A stretch of 64,000 nucleotides of DNA from Allobosea sp. Root381 (GTDB taxonomy: Bacteria > Pseudomonadota > Alphaproteobacteria > Rhizobiales > Beijerinckiaceae), in contig NZ_LMJT01000003.1 in NCBI RefSeq assembly GCF_001429395.1, forward strand, positions 185,267 through 249,266, read 5' to 3'. Below, piece by piece: positions 24,565 to 34,581 of the stretch (the first letter of the stretch is position 1; the number at the start of each line of letters is the position of its first letter). Made by a program: the position numbers and the translations under genes. The notes under the pieces are model-generated. The model ran no database searches. It had not been told where the DNA came from and worked only from the letters and a program-made list of their open reading frames with translations.

Positions 24565-24662
24565 TTCGCGCAGAGCCGCCCGCAATCAGGCTGCGGCATT
24601 CTGGAAATCGCGCTGGGTCATCCCCATTGAATAGGCTGTCTCATCAGGCTCGCAGGAGCGAC

Positions 24663-24983
24663 ATGGCCAAGCCCGTCACCATTACCGTCTCCCATGATCT
24701 CGGCCGCGAGGGCGCGCTGACGCGCCTGCGGGACGGCATCGACCGCATCCGCGACCGGCTCGGCTTGGTCACGATGCAGCTTGTCGAGGAACGCTGGGAG
24801 GGCGACAGCCTGCATTTCGGCGTAGCCGCTCTGGGCTACACGGTGCATGGCCGGCTCGATGTCGAGCAGGCGCAGGTGCGCGTCGAAGTGATGCTGCCCT
24901 GGGTGCTCGCCGTCTTCGCCGAAAAGCTCAAGATCGGCGTCGAGAAGCAGGGTCAGATCCTGCTGGAGAAGCCCAAGTCCTGA
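24663..24983 (+). CDS. Polyhydroxyalkanoic acid system family protein
   Basis: 106 residues. KPVTITVSHDLGREGALTRLRDGIDRIRDRLG, the beta-rich middle (LHFGVAALGYTVHGRLDVEQAQVRVEVMLPW) and LAVFAEKLKIGVEKQGQILLE match the PHA_gran_rgn family, small proteins found with polyhydroxyalkanoate granule genes and structurally like SRPBCC-type or START-like folds. The precise role is not established. CAGGAGCGAC stands before the ATG. The nearest PHB-related gene is the 3-hydroxybutyrate dehydrogenase some 4 kb away. Confidence 0.78.
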   Translation: MAKPVTITVSHDLGREGALTRLRDGIDRIRDRLGLVTMQLVEERWEGDSLHFGVAALGYTVHGRLDVEQAQVRVEVMLPWVLAVFAEKLKIGVEKQGQILLEKPKS

Positions 24984-25133
24984 CGGGACTTATGCGAGGC
25001 TGACGCCGGCGCCACAAGCGCCTAGAAAACGCTCTTCCCCAAGCCAGCGCGCGGTTGAATTCACCCGCCACAGCCTTCATGGTCTGCGTACAGCTCGATT
25101 GTCCGCCTCCGACCGTATCCCCCCGGGAGACCC

Positions 25134-26882
25134 ATGCATCACGGCCCGCTGATCGCCATCCTCGTCGCCGGCCTCGGGCTTGCATTCGTCTTCGGGGCAC
25201 TCGCCCAACGCCTTCGCATCTCGCCGCTGGTCGGCTATCTCCTCGCCGGCGTCGCGCTCGGCCCCTTCACGCCGGGCTTCGTCGCCGACCAGAACCTCGC
25301 CAACGAGCTGGCCGAGGTCGGCGTCATCCTGCTGATGTTCGGCGTCGGCCTGCATTTTTCCCTGAAGGACCTGCTCTCGGTCAAGGCGATCGCCGTGCCC
25401 GGCGCGATCGTGCAGATCGGCATCGCGACCTTGCTCGGCCTGGGCTTGGGCCTCGCCCTCGGCTGGAGCTGGATATCGGGCGCCGTGTTCGGTCTCGCCT
25501 TGTCGACGGCGAGCACCGTCGTGCTGCTGCGCGCCATGCAGGAGCGCCGCATGGTGCAGACCGAGAAGGGGCGCATCGCGGTCGGCTGGCTGATCGTCGA
25601 GGACATCGCCATGGTGCTGGCGCTGGTGCTGCTGCCGGTCCTGGCGGAGGCACTCAACGGCACACCAGCCGGCGCGGGGCCCGGACCGCTGGCGACGCGC
25701 TTCGACCTCGGCATCTGGGGCGTGCTCGGCCTCACCGTCGCGAAGCTCTTCGCCTTCCTCGCCTTCATGCTGATCGTCGGCCGGCGGGTCATTCCCTGGG
25801 TGCTGCACTGGGTGGCGCATACCGGCTCGCGCGAATTGTTCAGGCTCGCGGTGCTGGCTGTGGCGCTCGGCGTCGCCTTCATCTCCGCCAGCCTGTTCGG
25901 CGTTTCCTTCGCGCTCGGCGCCTTCTTCGCCGGCATGATCCTGAACGAGTCGCCGCTCAGCCAGCGCGCCGCCGAGGAGACGCTGCCGCTGCGCGACGCC
26001 TTCGCGGTGCTGTTTTTTGTCTCGGTCGGCATGCTCTTCGACCCCGGCATCCTGCTGCGTGCCCCGTTCTCGCTGCTCGGAACGCTGGCCATCATCCTGA
26101 TCGGCAAGTCGCTCGGCGCCTGGCTGATCGTCAGGGCGTTCGGGCGCTCCAACGCGACGGCGCTGACGATTTCCGCCTCGCTGGCCCAGATCGGCGAGTT
26201 CTCCTTCATTCTCGCAGGGCTCGGCGTCTCGCTGGCGATCCTGCCGCCGGAGGGCCGCGACCTCATCCTGGCCGGCGCGATCCTCTCGATCCTGCTCAAT
26301 CCGGTGACCTTCGCGCTGGTCGACCGCTTCGCGGCGGAGGCGCCGGCCAAGCCGAAACCCAAGCCCGGCATTGCCGAGACCATTGCGGTGGTCGAGAAGG
26401 AACCGGAGCCCGAGCCCACGCCGGACATCGCCCCGACGACGCTGTCCGACCACATGGTCGTGGTCGGTTACGGCCGCGTCGGCGCCCTGCTCGGCGCCGG
26501 GCTGATCGCGCGCGGCGAGAAGCTGCTGGTGATCGAGGAGCGGGGGGATGCCGTGGCGGCCGCGAAACGCGACGGTGCCGAGTTGCTCCTCGGCAACGCC
26601 GCCGACCCGGCCGTTCTCGCCGCAGCGGGGCTCGACCGGGCGCGGCGCCTCTTCGTGGCGATTCCGCAGAGCTTCGAGGCGGGGCAGGTCTGCGAGCAGG
26701 CCCGCCGGGACAATCCCGAACTGCCGATCATCGCGCGCGCGCATTCCGACGCGGAGGTGGCGCATCTGACGAAATGCGGCGCGACGCTGACGATCATGGG
26801 CGAGGCCGAGATCGCGCGCGCCATGCTGTCGCTCTGCGCCCAGGCCGAGCCGCCTCCGGCGCAGGTCCAGCCCGCAGCCTGA
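25134..26882 (+). CDS. ybaL: YbaL-type cation:proton antiporter with RCK domain
   Basis: CPA2 family antiporter of 582 residues. About twelve membrane segments occupy residues 1-400, with RISPLVGYLLAGVALGPFTPG, VGVILLMFGVGLHFSLKDLL and STASTVVLLRAMQERR (the conserved helix used for ion exchange). A Lys/Pro/Glu-rich linker (AKPKPKPGIAETI, EKEPEPEPTPD) leads to a TrkA-N/RCK nucleotide-binding domain (HMVVVGYGRVGALLGAGL, then VIEERGDAVAAAKRDGAELLLGNAADP). The architecture is that of YbaL/KefB, potassium or sodium efflux coupled to protons. Confidence 0.93.
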   Translation: MHHGPLIAILVAGLGLAFVFGALAQRLRISPLVGYLLAGVALGPFTPGFVADQNLANELAEVGVILLMFGVGLHFSLKDLLSVKAIAVPGAIVQIGIATLLGLGLGLALGWSWISGAVFGLALSTASTVVLLRAMQERRMVQTEKGRIAVGWLIVEDIAMVLALVLLPVLAEALNGTPAGAGPGPLATRFDLGIWGVLGLTVAKLFAFLAFMLIVGRRVIPWVLHWVAHTGSRELFRLAVLAVALGVAFISASLFGVSFALGAFFAGMILNESPLSQRAAEETLPLRDAFAVLFFVSVGMLFDPGILLRAPFSLLGTLAIILIGKSLGAWLIVRAFGRSNATALTISASLAQIGEFSFILAGLGVSLAILPPEGRDLILAGAILSILLNPVTFALVDRFAAEAPAKPKPKPGIAETIAVVEKEPEPEPTPDIAPTTLSDHMVVVGYGRVGALLGAGLIARGEKLLVIEERGDAVAAAKRDGAELLLGNAADPAVLAAAGLDRARRLFVAIPQSFEAGQVCEQARRDNPELPIIARAHSDAEVAHLTKCGATLTIMGEAEIARAMLSLCAQAEPPPAQVQPAA

Positions 26883-26929
26883 GCGCGTTATCGCTCACAG
26901 GTGCCGCGCGGTAACTCCGAACAGCGCCG

Positions 26930-27023
26930 TCGTCCCGGGCCTGCCCCGGAATCCATCGGAGGGCTCCGGAGCTCTAGGATGGATCGCGGCGCTGCGCTGC
27001 TTTGCAGCTTGTCCGGGATGACG
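26930..27023. repeat. Dispersed GTC(A/G)T...ATGAC palindromic element
   Basis: Starts TCGTCCCGGGCCTGCCCCGG and ends CAGCTTGTCCGGGATGACGG; lies between convergent ybaL and the DUF3830 gene. Confidence 0.65.
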
Positions 27024-27056
27024 GAGCGGTTCGGTCGGCGAAAAATTCTGTCCCGG

Positions 27057-27470
27057 TCAGACGCGTTCGAACTTGATCTCCTGCGCACCTTCCCAGAGCG
27101 TCTTGCGGCCGAGCGCGTAGAGGTTCTCGAGTCCCGAGGTCAGGGTGAGGAAGTGGTTGCCGGAGAGCACGCCGGCCTTGCTGGCGAACTGCACACCGCC
27201 ATAAGCGAGCAGGATTTCGGTCTCGCTGACGCCGCCCGGATACAGGATGATCTGGCCGGGAGCCGGATAGGCCGTGTTGTTCTCATAGCCGACGCCGAAA
27301 TCGAGATCGCCCAGCGGCATCCACACGCCCTCGCCGCTCCAGCGCACATGCACGATCTTGCTGTGGAAGGGCAGGTGGCGCAGGAAGGCTTCGCAGGTCT
27401 TCGGCGCGGCGTCGAACTCGAGCTTGCCCTCGAAGGTGAAGGGTCCGGCGGTGACGATAAGCTTGCTCAT
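27057..27470 (-). CDS. DUF3830 family protein
   Basis: 137-residue cytosolic protein. SKLIVTAGPFTFEGKLEFDAAPKTCEAFLRHLPF, SKIVHVRWSGEGVWMPLG and ENNTAYPAPGQIILYPGGVSETEILLAYGG match DUF3830, a cyclophilin-like beta fold family of unknown function that often neighbours transporters or amidohydrolases. ATG at 27470 with GAAAGAACGC upstream. Convergent with ybaL and separate from the patatin gene. Function not inferable here. Confidence 0.78.
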   Translation of the reverse strand: MSKLIVTAGPFTFEGKLEFDAAPKTCEAFLRHLPFHSKIVHVRWSGEGVWMPLGDLDFGVGYENNTAYPAPGQIILYPGGVSETEILLAYGGVQFASKAGVLSGNHFLTLTSGLENLYALGRKTLWEGAQEIKFERV

Positions 27471-27568
27471 GGGTCGCGTTCTTTCCGTTCGGCTTGGCAT
27501 CGAGAGCGTGGGTACGGCTGCGGATTCTTGTCGGTCGGCAAGGCGGCGACAAGGGCCGATCCGGATGT

Positions 27569-28639
27569 CTACGAAAACGCCGCCTTGAGGTCGAGCGTAC
27601 CGGTCTGTCCGATCGCGTCATAGTTGCGCTTCAGCCAGCGCCGCGCCGCCGCGCGCCCGATGTCGCGCAGCCGCAGCAGGAAGTCCCAGTCGGCGTTCAG
27701 CCTTGAGGAGGAGGTCATCTCCGCCAGCGCCGGGCCGCCGTCGATCCGGTGCATCAGCACGCGCTTGTACTCGTCCTTCTGCAGCTTGCCGCTGTCGACC
27801 AGCCGGTTGACGAAATCGATGGCGCGCAGCTCGCGCAGTAGCGAGGCGTTGAAGGTGATCTCGTTGAGCCGGTCCTGGATGTCGCGCGCGCGGGTCGGCA
27901 GCTCCTTGCGCAGCAGAGGGTTGATCTGGACGAGGAGGATGTCGTCGCCCACCGCTTGGTAGAACAGCGGATACAGCGCCGGATTGCCCATATAGCCGCC
28001 GTCCCAATAGGCCTCGCCGCCGATCTCCACGGCCTGGAACAGCATCGGCAGGCAGGCCGAGGCCATTAGATGCTCTGCCGTCAGCTCCGGACCATGGAAC
28101 AGCTTGATCTTGCCGGAGCGGACATTGGTGGCGGCGATGAAGAGCTTCACCTGCGTGCAGGCCCGCACCTTCTCGAAATCGATCAGGTCGGCGATCACCC
28201 CGCGCAGCGGATTGATGTTGAGCGGGTTGATATCGTAGGGGCTCGCCACCTTCGAGAACATCTCGAACCAGATCATGCCGGGTGGCGTGCCGCCGGAACC
28301 GCCCCAGGCGCCGAGCAGCGTGTCGATCAGCGACCGTTCCGAGCCGCCATATTTGCCGTCGACGCTGATCGCCCGCCAGAACGCCTCGAGTTTCCGGCGC
28401 GCGCCCTCGGCACCGCCCTCGATCCAGCCTTCGGCCAGCACCACGGCGTTCATCGCGCCGGCGCTGGTGCCCGACATCGCCTCGATGGCGATCCGGCCGT
28501 CCTCCAGGATTGCGTCGAGCACGCCCCAGGTGAAGGCGCCATGCGCGCCGCCACCCTGGAGAGCGAGCGAGACCGATTTCTCGGCTTTCGCCCCGCCGAG
28601 CCCGACCAGATGCCCCGGCGCCTGCTTGCGCCCCGTCAC
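27569..28639 (-). CDS. Patatin-like phospholipase
   Basis: 356-residue serine lipid hydrolase. The oxyanion motif LQGGGAHGAF (about residue 28), nucleophile motif MSGTSAGAMN (about 56) and DGG catalytic aspartate in YWDGGYMGNP (about 212) are all present. The start is the GTG at 28639, which overlaps the stop of the upstream dehydrogenase as GTGA. Patatins next to 3-hydroxybutyrate dehydrogenase are common in alphaproteobacteria and are suspected of a role in PHB or lipid turnover, which remains inference. No signal peptide. Confidence 0.9.
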   Translation of the reverse strand: MTGRKQAPGHLVGLGGAKAEKSVSLALQGGGAHGAFTWGVLDAILEDGRIAIEAMSGTSAGAMNAVVLAEGWIEGGAEGARRKLEAFWRAISVDGKYGGSERSLIDTLLGAWGGSGGTPPGMIWFEMFSKVASPYDINPLNINPLRGVIADLIDFEKVRACTQVKLFIAATNVRSGKIKLFHGPELTAEHLMASACLPMLFQAVEIGGEAYWDGGYMGNPALYPLFYQAVGDDILLVQINPLLRKELPTRARDIQDRLNEITFNASLLRELRAIDFVNRLVDSGKLQKDEYKRVLMHRIDGGPALAEMTSSSRLNADWDFLLRLRDIGRAAARRWLKRNYDAIGQTGTLDLKAAFS

Positions 28640-29421
28640 GCCGCGGTCCAGCCGCCATCCATCGGCAGGGTCGTACCGGTGATCGACTTCGCCGCGTCGG
28701 TGCAGAGGAAGACGGCGAGCGCCGCCACTTGCTCGACGGTGACGAACTCCTTGGTCGGCTGCGCCGCCAGCAGCACGTCGTTGATCACCTGCTCCTTGCT
28801 CAGGCCCCGCGCCTTCATCGTGTCGGGGATCTGCTTCTCGACCAGCGGCGTCCAGACATAGCCCGGCGCGATGGCATTCACGGTGATGCCCTGCGTCGCG
28901 ACCTCGAGTGCGATCGTCTTGGTGAAGCCGGCGATGCCGTGCTTGGCGGCGACGTAAGCCGACTTGAAGGGAGAGGCGACAAAGGCATGGGCAGAGGCCG
29001 TGTTGATGATCCGGCCCCAGCCTTTTGCCTTCATCTTCGGCAGCGCGGCGCGCGTCGTATGGAAGGCCGAGGACAGGTTGATCGCGATGATCTGGTCCCA
29101 TTTCTCCAGCGGGAACTCGTCGACCGGGGCGACATGCTGGATGCCGGCATTGTTGACCAGGATGTCGACCGCACCGAAGGCGGCCTCGGCCTCGGCGATG
29201 AAGCCCGCGATCTCGGCCGGCTTGGTCATGTCGGCCGGGGAGAACAGGACCTTTACGCCGAACTCGCTTTCCAGCTCCGTCCGCAGCTTCTCGGCCTCGG
29301 CTGGGGGCAGAATGCCGTTGATGACGAGGTGCGCGCCCTCCTTGGCGAGGGCGCGCGCATAGGCAAGGCCGATGCCAGAGGTCGATCCGGTGATGGCGGC
29401 CGCGCGGTCTTTGAGGAACAT
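28636..29421 (-). CDS. bdhA: 3-hydroxybutyrate dehydrogenase
   Basis: SDR enzyme of 261 residues that oxidises (R)-3-hydroxybutyrate to acetoacetate during PHB use. AITGSTSGIGLAYARALAKEG binds NAD, NNAGIQHVAPVDEFP and TASAHAFVASPFKSAYVAAKHG carry the catalytic Asn, Ser, Tyr and Lys, and the C-terminus (GTTLPMDGGWTAA) is classic for BdhA. I chose MFLKDRAAAITG at 29421, matching the family start and having AGGAG upstream, over an ATG at 29442. It overlaps the patatin gene by four bases and is divergent from zur. Confidence 0.92.
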   Translation of the reverse strand: MFLKDRAAAITGSTSGIGLAYARALAKEGAHLVINGILPPAEAEKLRTELESEFGVKVLFSPADMTKPAEIAGFIAEAEAAFGAVDILVNNAGIQHVAPVDEFPLEKWDQIIAINLSSAFHTTRAALPKMKAKGWGRIINTASAHAFVASPFKSAYVAAKHGIAGFTKTIALEVATQGITVNAIAPGYVWTPLVEKQIPDTMKARGLSKEQVINDVLLAAQPTKEFVTVEQVAALAVFLCTDAAKSITGTTLPMDGGWTAA

Positions 29422-29539
29422 CGGCGTCAAGGCTCCTGACATTCGGTGAGAAAATGCTTAGGTTCAGGTCCGAACGGGCACTGCCGAGCCCCTGCCGAGC
29501 CAAGGCGGCAAGTTGCCCGATGTCCCATTGCCACGCAAC

Positions 29540-30067
29540 ATGACGAGCATGCAGCCACATCACCACGCTCATGACGAAGACGGCGAGAGCGTCTGCCGTC
29601 ACGCCCACGACCATCGCGCCCACGCCGCGGAGGCCTTGGCGCGGGCCGAGCGCGTCTGCCGCGAGCGGGGCCTTCGCCTGACGCCGATCCGCGCCAAGGC
29701 GCTGGAGGCGCTCCATGCCGATCATCGCCCGGTCGGCGCCTACGACCTCGCGGACCGGATCTCGCCGGCGGGCGGGCGCCGCCTCGCGCCGATCTCGATC
29801 TATCGCGCCCTCGACTTCCTGGTCGAGCAGGGCTTCGTCCACCGGCTTTCATCGAAGAACGCCTATATCGCCTGCCTGCACGGTCATGGCGCCGACGAGG
29901 TCGTCGCCTTCCTGATCTGCGAGGTCTGCGGCGGCGTCGACGAGGATTCCTCTCCGGCGATAAGGAAAGCTGTTGCGGCGATCGCGGAAACCCGGCAGTT
30001 CGCGCCGGCCCATCAGATGGTCGAGATCGTCGGCCGCTGCGAGCATTGCCGCAACGCCGGTTCGTGA
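29540..30067 (+). CDS. zur: Fur family regulator, likely zinc uptake regulator Zur
   Basis: About 175 residues. A His-rich N-terminus (HHHAHDEDGESVCRHAHDHRAHAAE) precedes the winged helix (about 50-110, GLRLTPIRAKALEALHADHRPVGAYDL, LAPISIYRALDFLVEQGFVHRL), then the metal site HGHGADEVVAFLICEVCGG and a second CEHC pair. The two CxxC motifs form the structural zinc site; the His-rich start fits Zur better than Fur. The start is uncertain: ATG at 29540 or 29549, with no strong ribosome binding site. Divergent from bdhA; followed 34 bases later by ispG. Confidence 0.85.
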   Translation: MTSMQPHHHAHDEDGESVCRHAHDHRAHAAEALARAERVCRERGLRLTPIRAKALEALHADHRPVGAYDLADRISPAGGRRLAPISIYRALDFLVEQGFVHRLSSKNAYIACLHGHGADEVVAFLICEVCGGVDEDSSPAIRKAVAAIAETRQFAPAHQMVEIVGRCEHCRNAGS

Positions 30068-30103
30068 TAGATCAGCCGCAGGTTCGTGATAGAGCAGCCG
30101 CAT
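30060..30103 (+). repeat. 22-bp tandem duplication at the zur/ispG junction
   Basis: Unit 1 (30060-30081) and unit 2 (30082-30103) both read GTTCGTGATAGA-(t/g)-CAGCCGCA and differ only there and at the last base. Unit 1 contains the zur stop codon TGA; unit 2 ends in the first bases of the ispG ATG. Confidence 0.9.
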
Positions 30104-31376
30104 GAATGAGCATGCCTTTTCCTGCCTGACGCCAGAGAGAGCCGGCCCGCTCGCGCGCCACCTCACCGTGCCCGTCAAGGTCGGCAACGTCACGGTCGGC
30201 GGCGGCGCGCCGATCGTCGTGCAGTCGATGACCAATACCGACACCGCCGATATCGCCGGGACGGTGGCGCAGGTCGCGGCGCTCGCCCGGCAGGGTTCGG
30301 AGTTGGTCCGCATCACGGTCGACCGCGACGAGGCGGCGGCCGCGGTCCCGAAGATCCGCGAGCGGCTGGACCGTGTCGGCATCGACGTGCCGCTGGTCGG
30401 GGACTTCCACTATATCGGCCACAAGCTCCTGGCCGACCATCCGGCCTGTGCCGAGGCGCTGGCGAAGTACCGGATCAACCCCGGCAATGTCGGCTTCAAG
30501 GACAAGAAGGACAAGCAGTTCGGCCAGATCGTCGAGATGGCGATCCGCTATGGCAAGCCGGTGCGCATCGGCGCCAACTGGGGCTCGCTCGACCAGGAGC
30601 TGCTGACGGCGCTGATGGACGAGAACGCCCGCTCGCCGCGCCCGCTCGACGCCCGCGCCATCATGCGCGAGGCGATGGTCCAGTCTGCCCTGCTCTCAGC
30701 CGAGCGTGCCGAGGAACTGGGCCTCGGCCGCGAGCAGATCATCCTTTCGGCCAAGGTCTCGGGCGTGCAGGACCTGATCACGGTCTACCGCATGCTGGCG
30801 AGCCGGTCGAACTACGCGATCCATCTCGGCCTGACCGAAGCCGGCATGGGGTCGAAGGGCATCGTCGCTTCGTCCGCAGCCCTCGGCATCCTGCTGCAGG
30901 AAGGCATCGGCGACACAATCCGCTTCTCGCTGACGCCGGAACCCGGCGGCGACCGAACGCTCGAGGTCAAGGCGGCGCAGGAACTGCTCCAGACCATGGG
31001 CTTTCGCGCCTTTGTGCCGCTCGTCGCCGCCTGCCCGGGCTGCGGCCGGACGACCTCGACCGTCTTCCAGGAGCTGGCGCGGGACATCCAGGACTGGATT
31101 TCCAGCTCCATGCCGGAATGGAAGAACACCTATCCCGGCGTCGAGACCCTCAACGTCGCGGTGATGGGCTGCATCGTCAACGGCCCCGGCGAGTCCAAGC
31201 ATGCCGATATCGGGATTTCCCTGCCCGGGACCGGCGAGGAGCCGACGGCCCCGGTTTTCGTCGACGGCAAGAAGGTCCGGACCCTGCGCGGTGCCGGTAT
31301 CGCCGCCGAATTCAAGGCGATGGTCTCCGACTATGTCACGCGCCGTTATGGCGTGGAGGCCAATGCCGCAGGCTGA
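30102..31376 (+). CDS. ispG: 4-hydroxy-3-methylbut-2-en-1-yl diphosphate synthase
   Basis: Fe-S enzyme of the MEP isoprenoid pathway, 424 residues. [26 protein letters not shown] is the canonical start of the barrel domain. The cluster ligands are in [13 protein letters not shown] and [21 protein letters not shown]. This is the longer proteobacterial form without the plant insert. The ATG coincides with the end of a 22-bp tandem duplication, so its leader has been rearranged relative to a single-copy ancestor. Confidence 0.96.
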   Translation: MNEHAFSCLTPERAGPLARHLTVPVKVGNVTVGGGAPIVVQSMTNTDTADIAGTVAQVAALARQGSELVRITVDRDEAAAAVPKIRERLDRVGIDVPLVGDFHYIGHKLLADHPACAEALAKYRINPGNVGFKDKKDKQFGQIVEMAIRYGKPVRIGANWGSLDQELLTALMDENARSPRPLDARAIMREAMVQSALLSAERAEELGLGREQIILSAKVSGVQDLITVYRMLASRSNYAIHLGLTEAGMGSKGIVASSAALGILLQEGIGDTIRFSLTPEPGGDRTLEVKAAQELLQTMGFRAFVPLVAACPGCGRTTSTVFQELARDIQDWISSSMPEWKNTYPGVETLNVAVMGCIVNGPGESKHADIGISLPGTGEEPTAPVFVDGKKVRTLRGAGIAAEFKAMVSDYVTRRYGVEANAAG

Positions 31377-31482
31377 TCGCGCCTGCCCTGCACCGTTTGC
31401 ATGGCAGTCGCTTTGCGCGCTTGCGGCGTTGTGCTAGAGGCCCCGGCCTTTCGCTGCACCGCAGCACGCGCGGAGATCCCCG

Positions 31483-33444
31483 ATGGGGCATGACCAGACG
31501 AATCCTCCGACCTCGAAGCCGGAGGATTCGCGTTTCGGCCTCGACGAGGGACATGGCGGCACAGGCCAACCCCATAACCGCAGCGGCTATGCCGCGCTCG
31601 CGCTGGGTGCTCTCGGCGTCGTCTATGGCGATATCGGCACGAGCCCGCTCTACGCGCTGCGCGAGACCATCCTCGCGGCGACGGGCGGCGACGAGACCGC
31701 CGCGGTCCCCCGCGACGTCGTCATCGGCGTGCTGTCGCTGATCCTCTGGTCGCTGGTCGTCGTCGTCACGCTGAAATACGTCCTGCTGCTGATGCGGGCC
31801 GACAATAACGGCGAAGGCGGCATCCTCACCCTCGTCGCGCTGGCCCAGCGCGGCTTCGACCGCGCCCGCGGGCGCGGCGTGCTCTTTCTCGGCATGGCCG
31901 GCGCGGCGCTGTTCTACGGCGACACCGTCATCACCCCGGCGATCTCAGTGCTCTCCGCGATCGAGGGCATCAAGCTGGTGACGCCGGCACTCAACGACTA
32001 CGTCCTGCCGATCGCCTCGGTGATCATGATCGGACTGTTCATGGTCCAAAGCAGCGGCACGCAGAAGATGGCCAATTTCTTCGGCCCGGCAATGCTGATC
32101 TGGTTCCTGACGCTCGCCGGGCTCGGCATCTATCATATCGCCGATGATTTCGGCGTCTTCGCCTCGATCAATCCCTGGTACGCGCTGCGCTTCTTCTACG
32201 ACCATGCCGGCGTCTCGCTGGCAGTGCTGGGCTCGGTCTGCCTCGCCGTCACCGGCGCCGAGGCGCTCTATGCCGATATGGGCCATTTCGGGCGCGGCCC
32301 GATCCGCGGCGCCTGGCTCTACCTCGTCTTCCCGGCGCTGTGGCTGAACTATCTCGGCCAGGGCGCGCTGATCCTCGCCGACCCGACCGCGATCGACAAT
32401 CCGTTCTATCGCCTCGCGCCCGAGGGCTTCCTGCTGCCTTTCGTGGTGATGGCGACGCTGGCGACCATCATCGCCAGCCAGGCGGTGATCACCGGCGCCT
32501 TCTCGCTGACCCGCCAGGCGATCCAGCTCGGCCTGCTGCCCCGCATGGAGATCCGGCACACCTCCGAGCACACCTCCGGCCAGATCTACATCCCGCGGCT
32601 GAACTGGCTGCTGCTGCTGGTGGTGCTGATCCTGATCTGGAGCTTCCGGACGTCGTCGAGCCTCTCGCACGCCTACGGCATCTCGGTCTTCGGCACGATG
32701 GTCGTGAGCTCCATGCTCGCCTTCATCGTGATCCGGCGGCACTGGGGCTGGAGCTGGCCCGCGACCTGCGCGATCGTCCTCCCCTTCCTCGTCGTCGACG
32801 TCGCCTTCTTCTCGGCCAACATGCTCAAGCTGCTGCATGGCGGCTACGTGCCGGTTCTGCTCGCGGTCTGCCTGGTGCTGGTGATGGGCACCTGGGTGCG
32901 CGGCACCAAGATCCTGTTCGACAAGACCCGCAAGACCGACGTGCCGCTGCTCGAACTTGTCGGCATGCTCTCGAAGAGCCCGCCGGTGCGGGTCAAGGGC
33001 ATGGCGGTGTTCCTGACCAGCGACCCCGAGACCGCGCCCGCCTCGCTGCTTCACAACCTCAAGCACAACAAGGTGCTGCACGAACGCAATGTCATCCTGA
33101 CCGTGCGCTCGGCCGACACGCCGCGCGTCGCGGAGGAGGAGCGCGTCCGCCTCTCGCGCATCACCGACGATTTCTGGCGGATCGAGATGGTCTACGGCTA
33201 CATGGAGAGCCCGAACGTCCCCAAGGGGCTGGCGATCCTGCGCAAGCAGGGCTTCAAGTTCGACATCATGTCGACCTCGTTCTTCCTGTCGCGCCGCTCG
33301 ATCAAGCCCTCGCCGCAATCGGGCATGCCGGTCTGGCAGGACAATCTCTACATTTCGCTGACCAAGAGCGCGACCGACGCGACCAACTTCTTCCAGATTC
33401 CGACCGGCCGCGTCGTCGAGGTCGGCACGCAGGTCACGGTCTGA
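31483..33444 (+). CDS. kup: KUP family potassium uptake protein
   Basis: Potassium-proton symporter of 653 residues. A polar N-terminal tail (1-35) is followed by the KUP signature [19 protein letters not shown] and about twelve membrane helices to residue 460 ([37 protein letters not shown]), then a cytosolic beta-rich domain ([38 protein letters not shown]). GGAGATCCCCG precedes the ATG. Single gene, with a palindromic element after its stop. Confidence 0.95.
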   Translation: MGHDQTNPPTSKPEDSRFGLDEGHGGTGQPHNRSGYAALALGALGVVYGDIGTSPLYALRETILAATGGDETAAVPRDVVIGVLSLILWSLVVVVTLKYVLLLMRADNNGEGGILTLVALAQRGFDRARGRGVLFLGMAGAALFYGDTVITPAISVLSAIEGIKLVTPALNDYVLPIASVIMIGLFMVQSSGTQKMANFFGPAMLIWFLTLAGLGIYHIADDFGVFASINPWYALRFFYDHAGVSLAVLGSVCLAVTGAEALYADMGHFGRGPIRGAWLYLVFPALWLNYLGQGALILADPTAIDNPFYRLAPEGFLLPFVVMATLATIIASQAVITGAFSLTRQAIQLGLLPRMEIRHTSEHTSGQIYIPRLNWLLLLVVLILIWSFRTSSSLSHAYGISVFGTMVVSSMLAFIVIRRHWGWSWPATCAIVLPFLVVDVAFFSANMLKLLHGGYVPVLLAVCLVLVMGTWVRGTKILFDKTRKTDVPLLELVGMLSKSPPVRVKGMAVFLTSDPETAPASLLHNLKHNKVLHERNVILTVRSADTPRVAEEERVRLSRITDDFWRIEMVYGYMESPNVPKGLAILRKQGFKFDIMSTSFFLSRRSIKPSPQSGMPVWQDNLYISLTKSATDATNFFQIPTGRVVEVGTQVTV

Positions 33445-33467
33445 CGGGGTCGGTCAACCGCCGGTCC

Positions 33468-33543
33468 GTCATCCTCGAGCGGAGCGAAGCGTAGACCCGA
33501 GAATCTCTGGCAGGAGATGCTCGGGTCAAGCCCGAGCATGACG
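33468..33543. repeat. Dispersed GTCAT...ATGAC palindromic element
   Basis: GTCATCCTCGAGCGGAGCG ... CCCGAGAATC ... TGCTCGGGTCAAGCCCGAGCATGAC-type sequence, between convergent kup and the EamA gene. Confidence 0.75.
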
Positions 33544-33562
33544 CACCACCCTTCGAAGCGGC

Positions 33563-34555
33563 TCAGTCCAGCCGCGCCGAGGCCGACTCCTCCGGCACAT
33601 GGCGGACGCGCTCGCGATAGAGCAGGTAGAGCCCCGAGGCGATGACGATGCCGGAGCCGACGAAGGTCCAGCGATCAGGAACCTGGTCGAAGACGAGCCA
33701 GCCGAGCAATAGCATCCAGATGATCTGCGAGTAGATGAAGGGTGCCAGCACCGTGGCCGGGGCGAGCCGGTGCGCCAGGATCAGCAGCCAGTGGCCGAGG
33801 CCGCCGAACACGCCGACGGCGAGCATCAGCAGCCAGGGCAGCGCGGTCGTCGGCGTCTCCCAGATCCAGGGCAGGAGCGGGATGGTCGCCAGCGTGCCCG
33901 CCGCGCCCGAATAGATCATCGTCGTCTCGGACGAGTCATGTCCCGAGAGCACCCGCGTCGCCAGCGCATAGAAGGCGTAGCTGATGCAGCCCAGCACGAC
34001 GAGCAGCGCCGCGGGATGCATGGAGCCGAACCCCGGCCGGGTCACCACCAACACGCCGATGAAGCCGACCCCGATCGCCGCCAGCCGACGGGGCCCCGGC
34101 CATTCGCCCAACAGCGGGCCGGAAGCCAGCGCCACGAGCAACGGCGTTGCGAACATGATCGAGACGGTCTCGGCGAGCTGGAGATGGCGCAGCGCCAGGA
34201 AATTGAGCGCCGTCGAGCCGAGCAGCAGCAGCGAGCGCCCCCATTGCAGCCAGGGCCGCTTGGTCCGCAGCACGCCGGGCCTTGTCCAGGGATTGAACAG
34301 TATCAGCACCAGCGCCATGCTGCCGACATAGCGCGCGAACACCACCTGCAGCGGATTCATCGACTGGCCGAGCCATTTCGCGCTCGTATCAAGCAGCGAG
34401 AACAGGACGACTGCGGAGCACATCAGGCCAATCGCGATCATCCGCGCTCGTCCCGCCTCGGAAGACGCCTCGGTTGGGAGCGGCACCGTGATCTCGCCAT
34501 GCTGTGGAGGAATGACGAGACCAGCTTTAACCGTTTCAGGCCCCTTCGCCAGCAC
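33563..34555 (-). CDS. EamA/DMT family transporter
   Basis: Ten-helix drug/metabolite transporter, up to 330 residues. Two EamA repeats: the first contains ALVLILFNPWTRPGVL and LQLAETVSIMFATPLLVALASG, the second YSGAAGTLATIPLLPW and LAPATVLAPFIYSQIIWMLLLGWLVFDQVPD. The GTG at 34555 is the longest start; MIAIGLMCSAVVLFSLLD at 34441 is the first membrane helix and a possible later start. Substrate unknown. Downstream of the MarR gene on the same strand, 26 bases apart, so co-regulation is plausible. Confidence 0.87.
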   Translation of the reverse strand: MLAKGPETVKAGLVIPPQHGEITVPLPTEASSEAGRARMIAIGLMCSAVVLFSLLDTSAKWLGQSMNPLQVVFARYVGSMALVLILFNPWTRPGVLRTKRPWLQWGRSLLLLGSTALNFLALRHLQLAETVSIMFATPLLVALASGPLLGEWPGPRRLAAIGVGFIGVLVVTRPGFGSMHPAALLVVLGCISYAFYALATRVLSGHDSSETTMIYSGAAGTLATIPLLPWIWETPTTALPWLLMLAVGVFGGLGHWLLILAHRLAPATVLAPFIYSQIIWMLLLGWLVFDQVPDRWTFVGSGIVIASGLYLLYRERVRHVPEESASARLD

Positions 34556-34581
34556 TCAGGCGCATGCATTCCATGCAGAAA

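Noticed and set aside
25077..26765. Open frame of 562 codons on the minus strand
   Set aside because: Antisense shadow of the ybaL antiporter gene, with Arg/Gln/His-rich composition.
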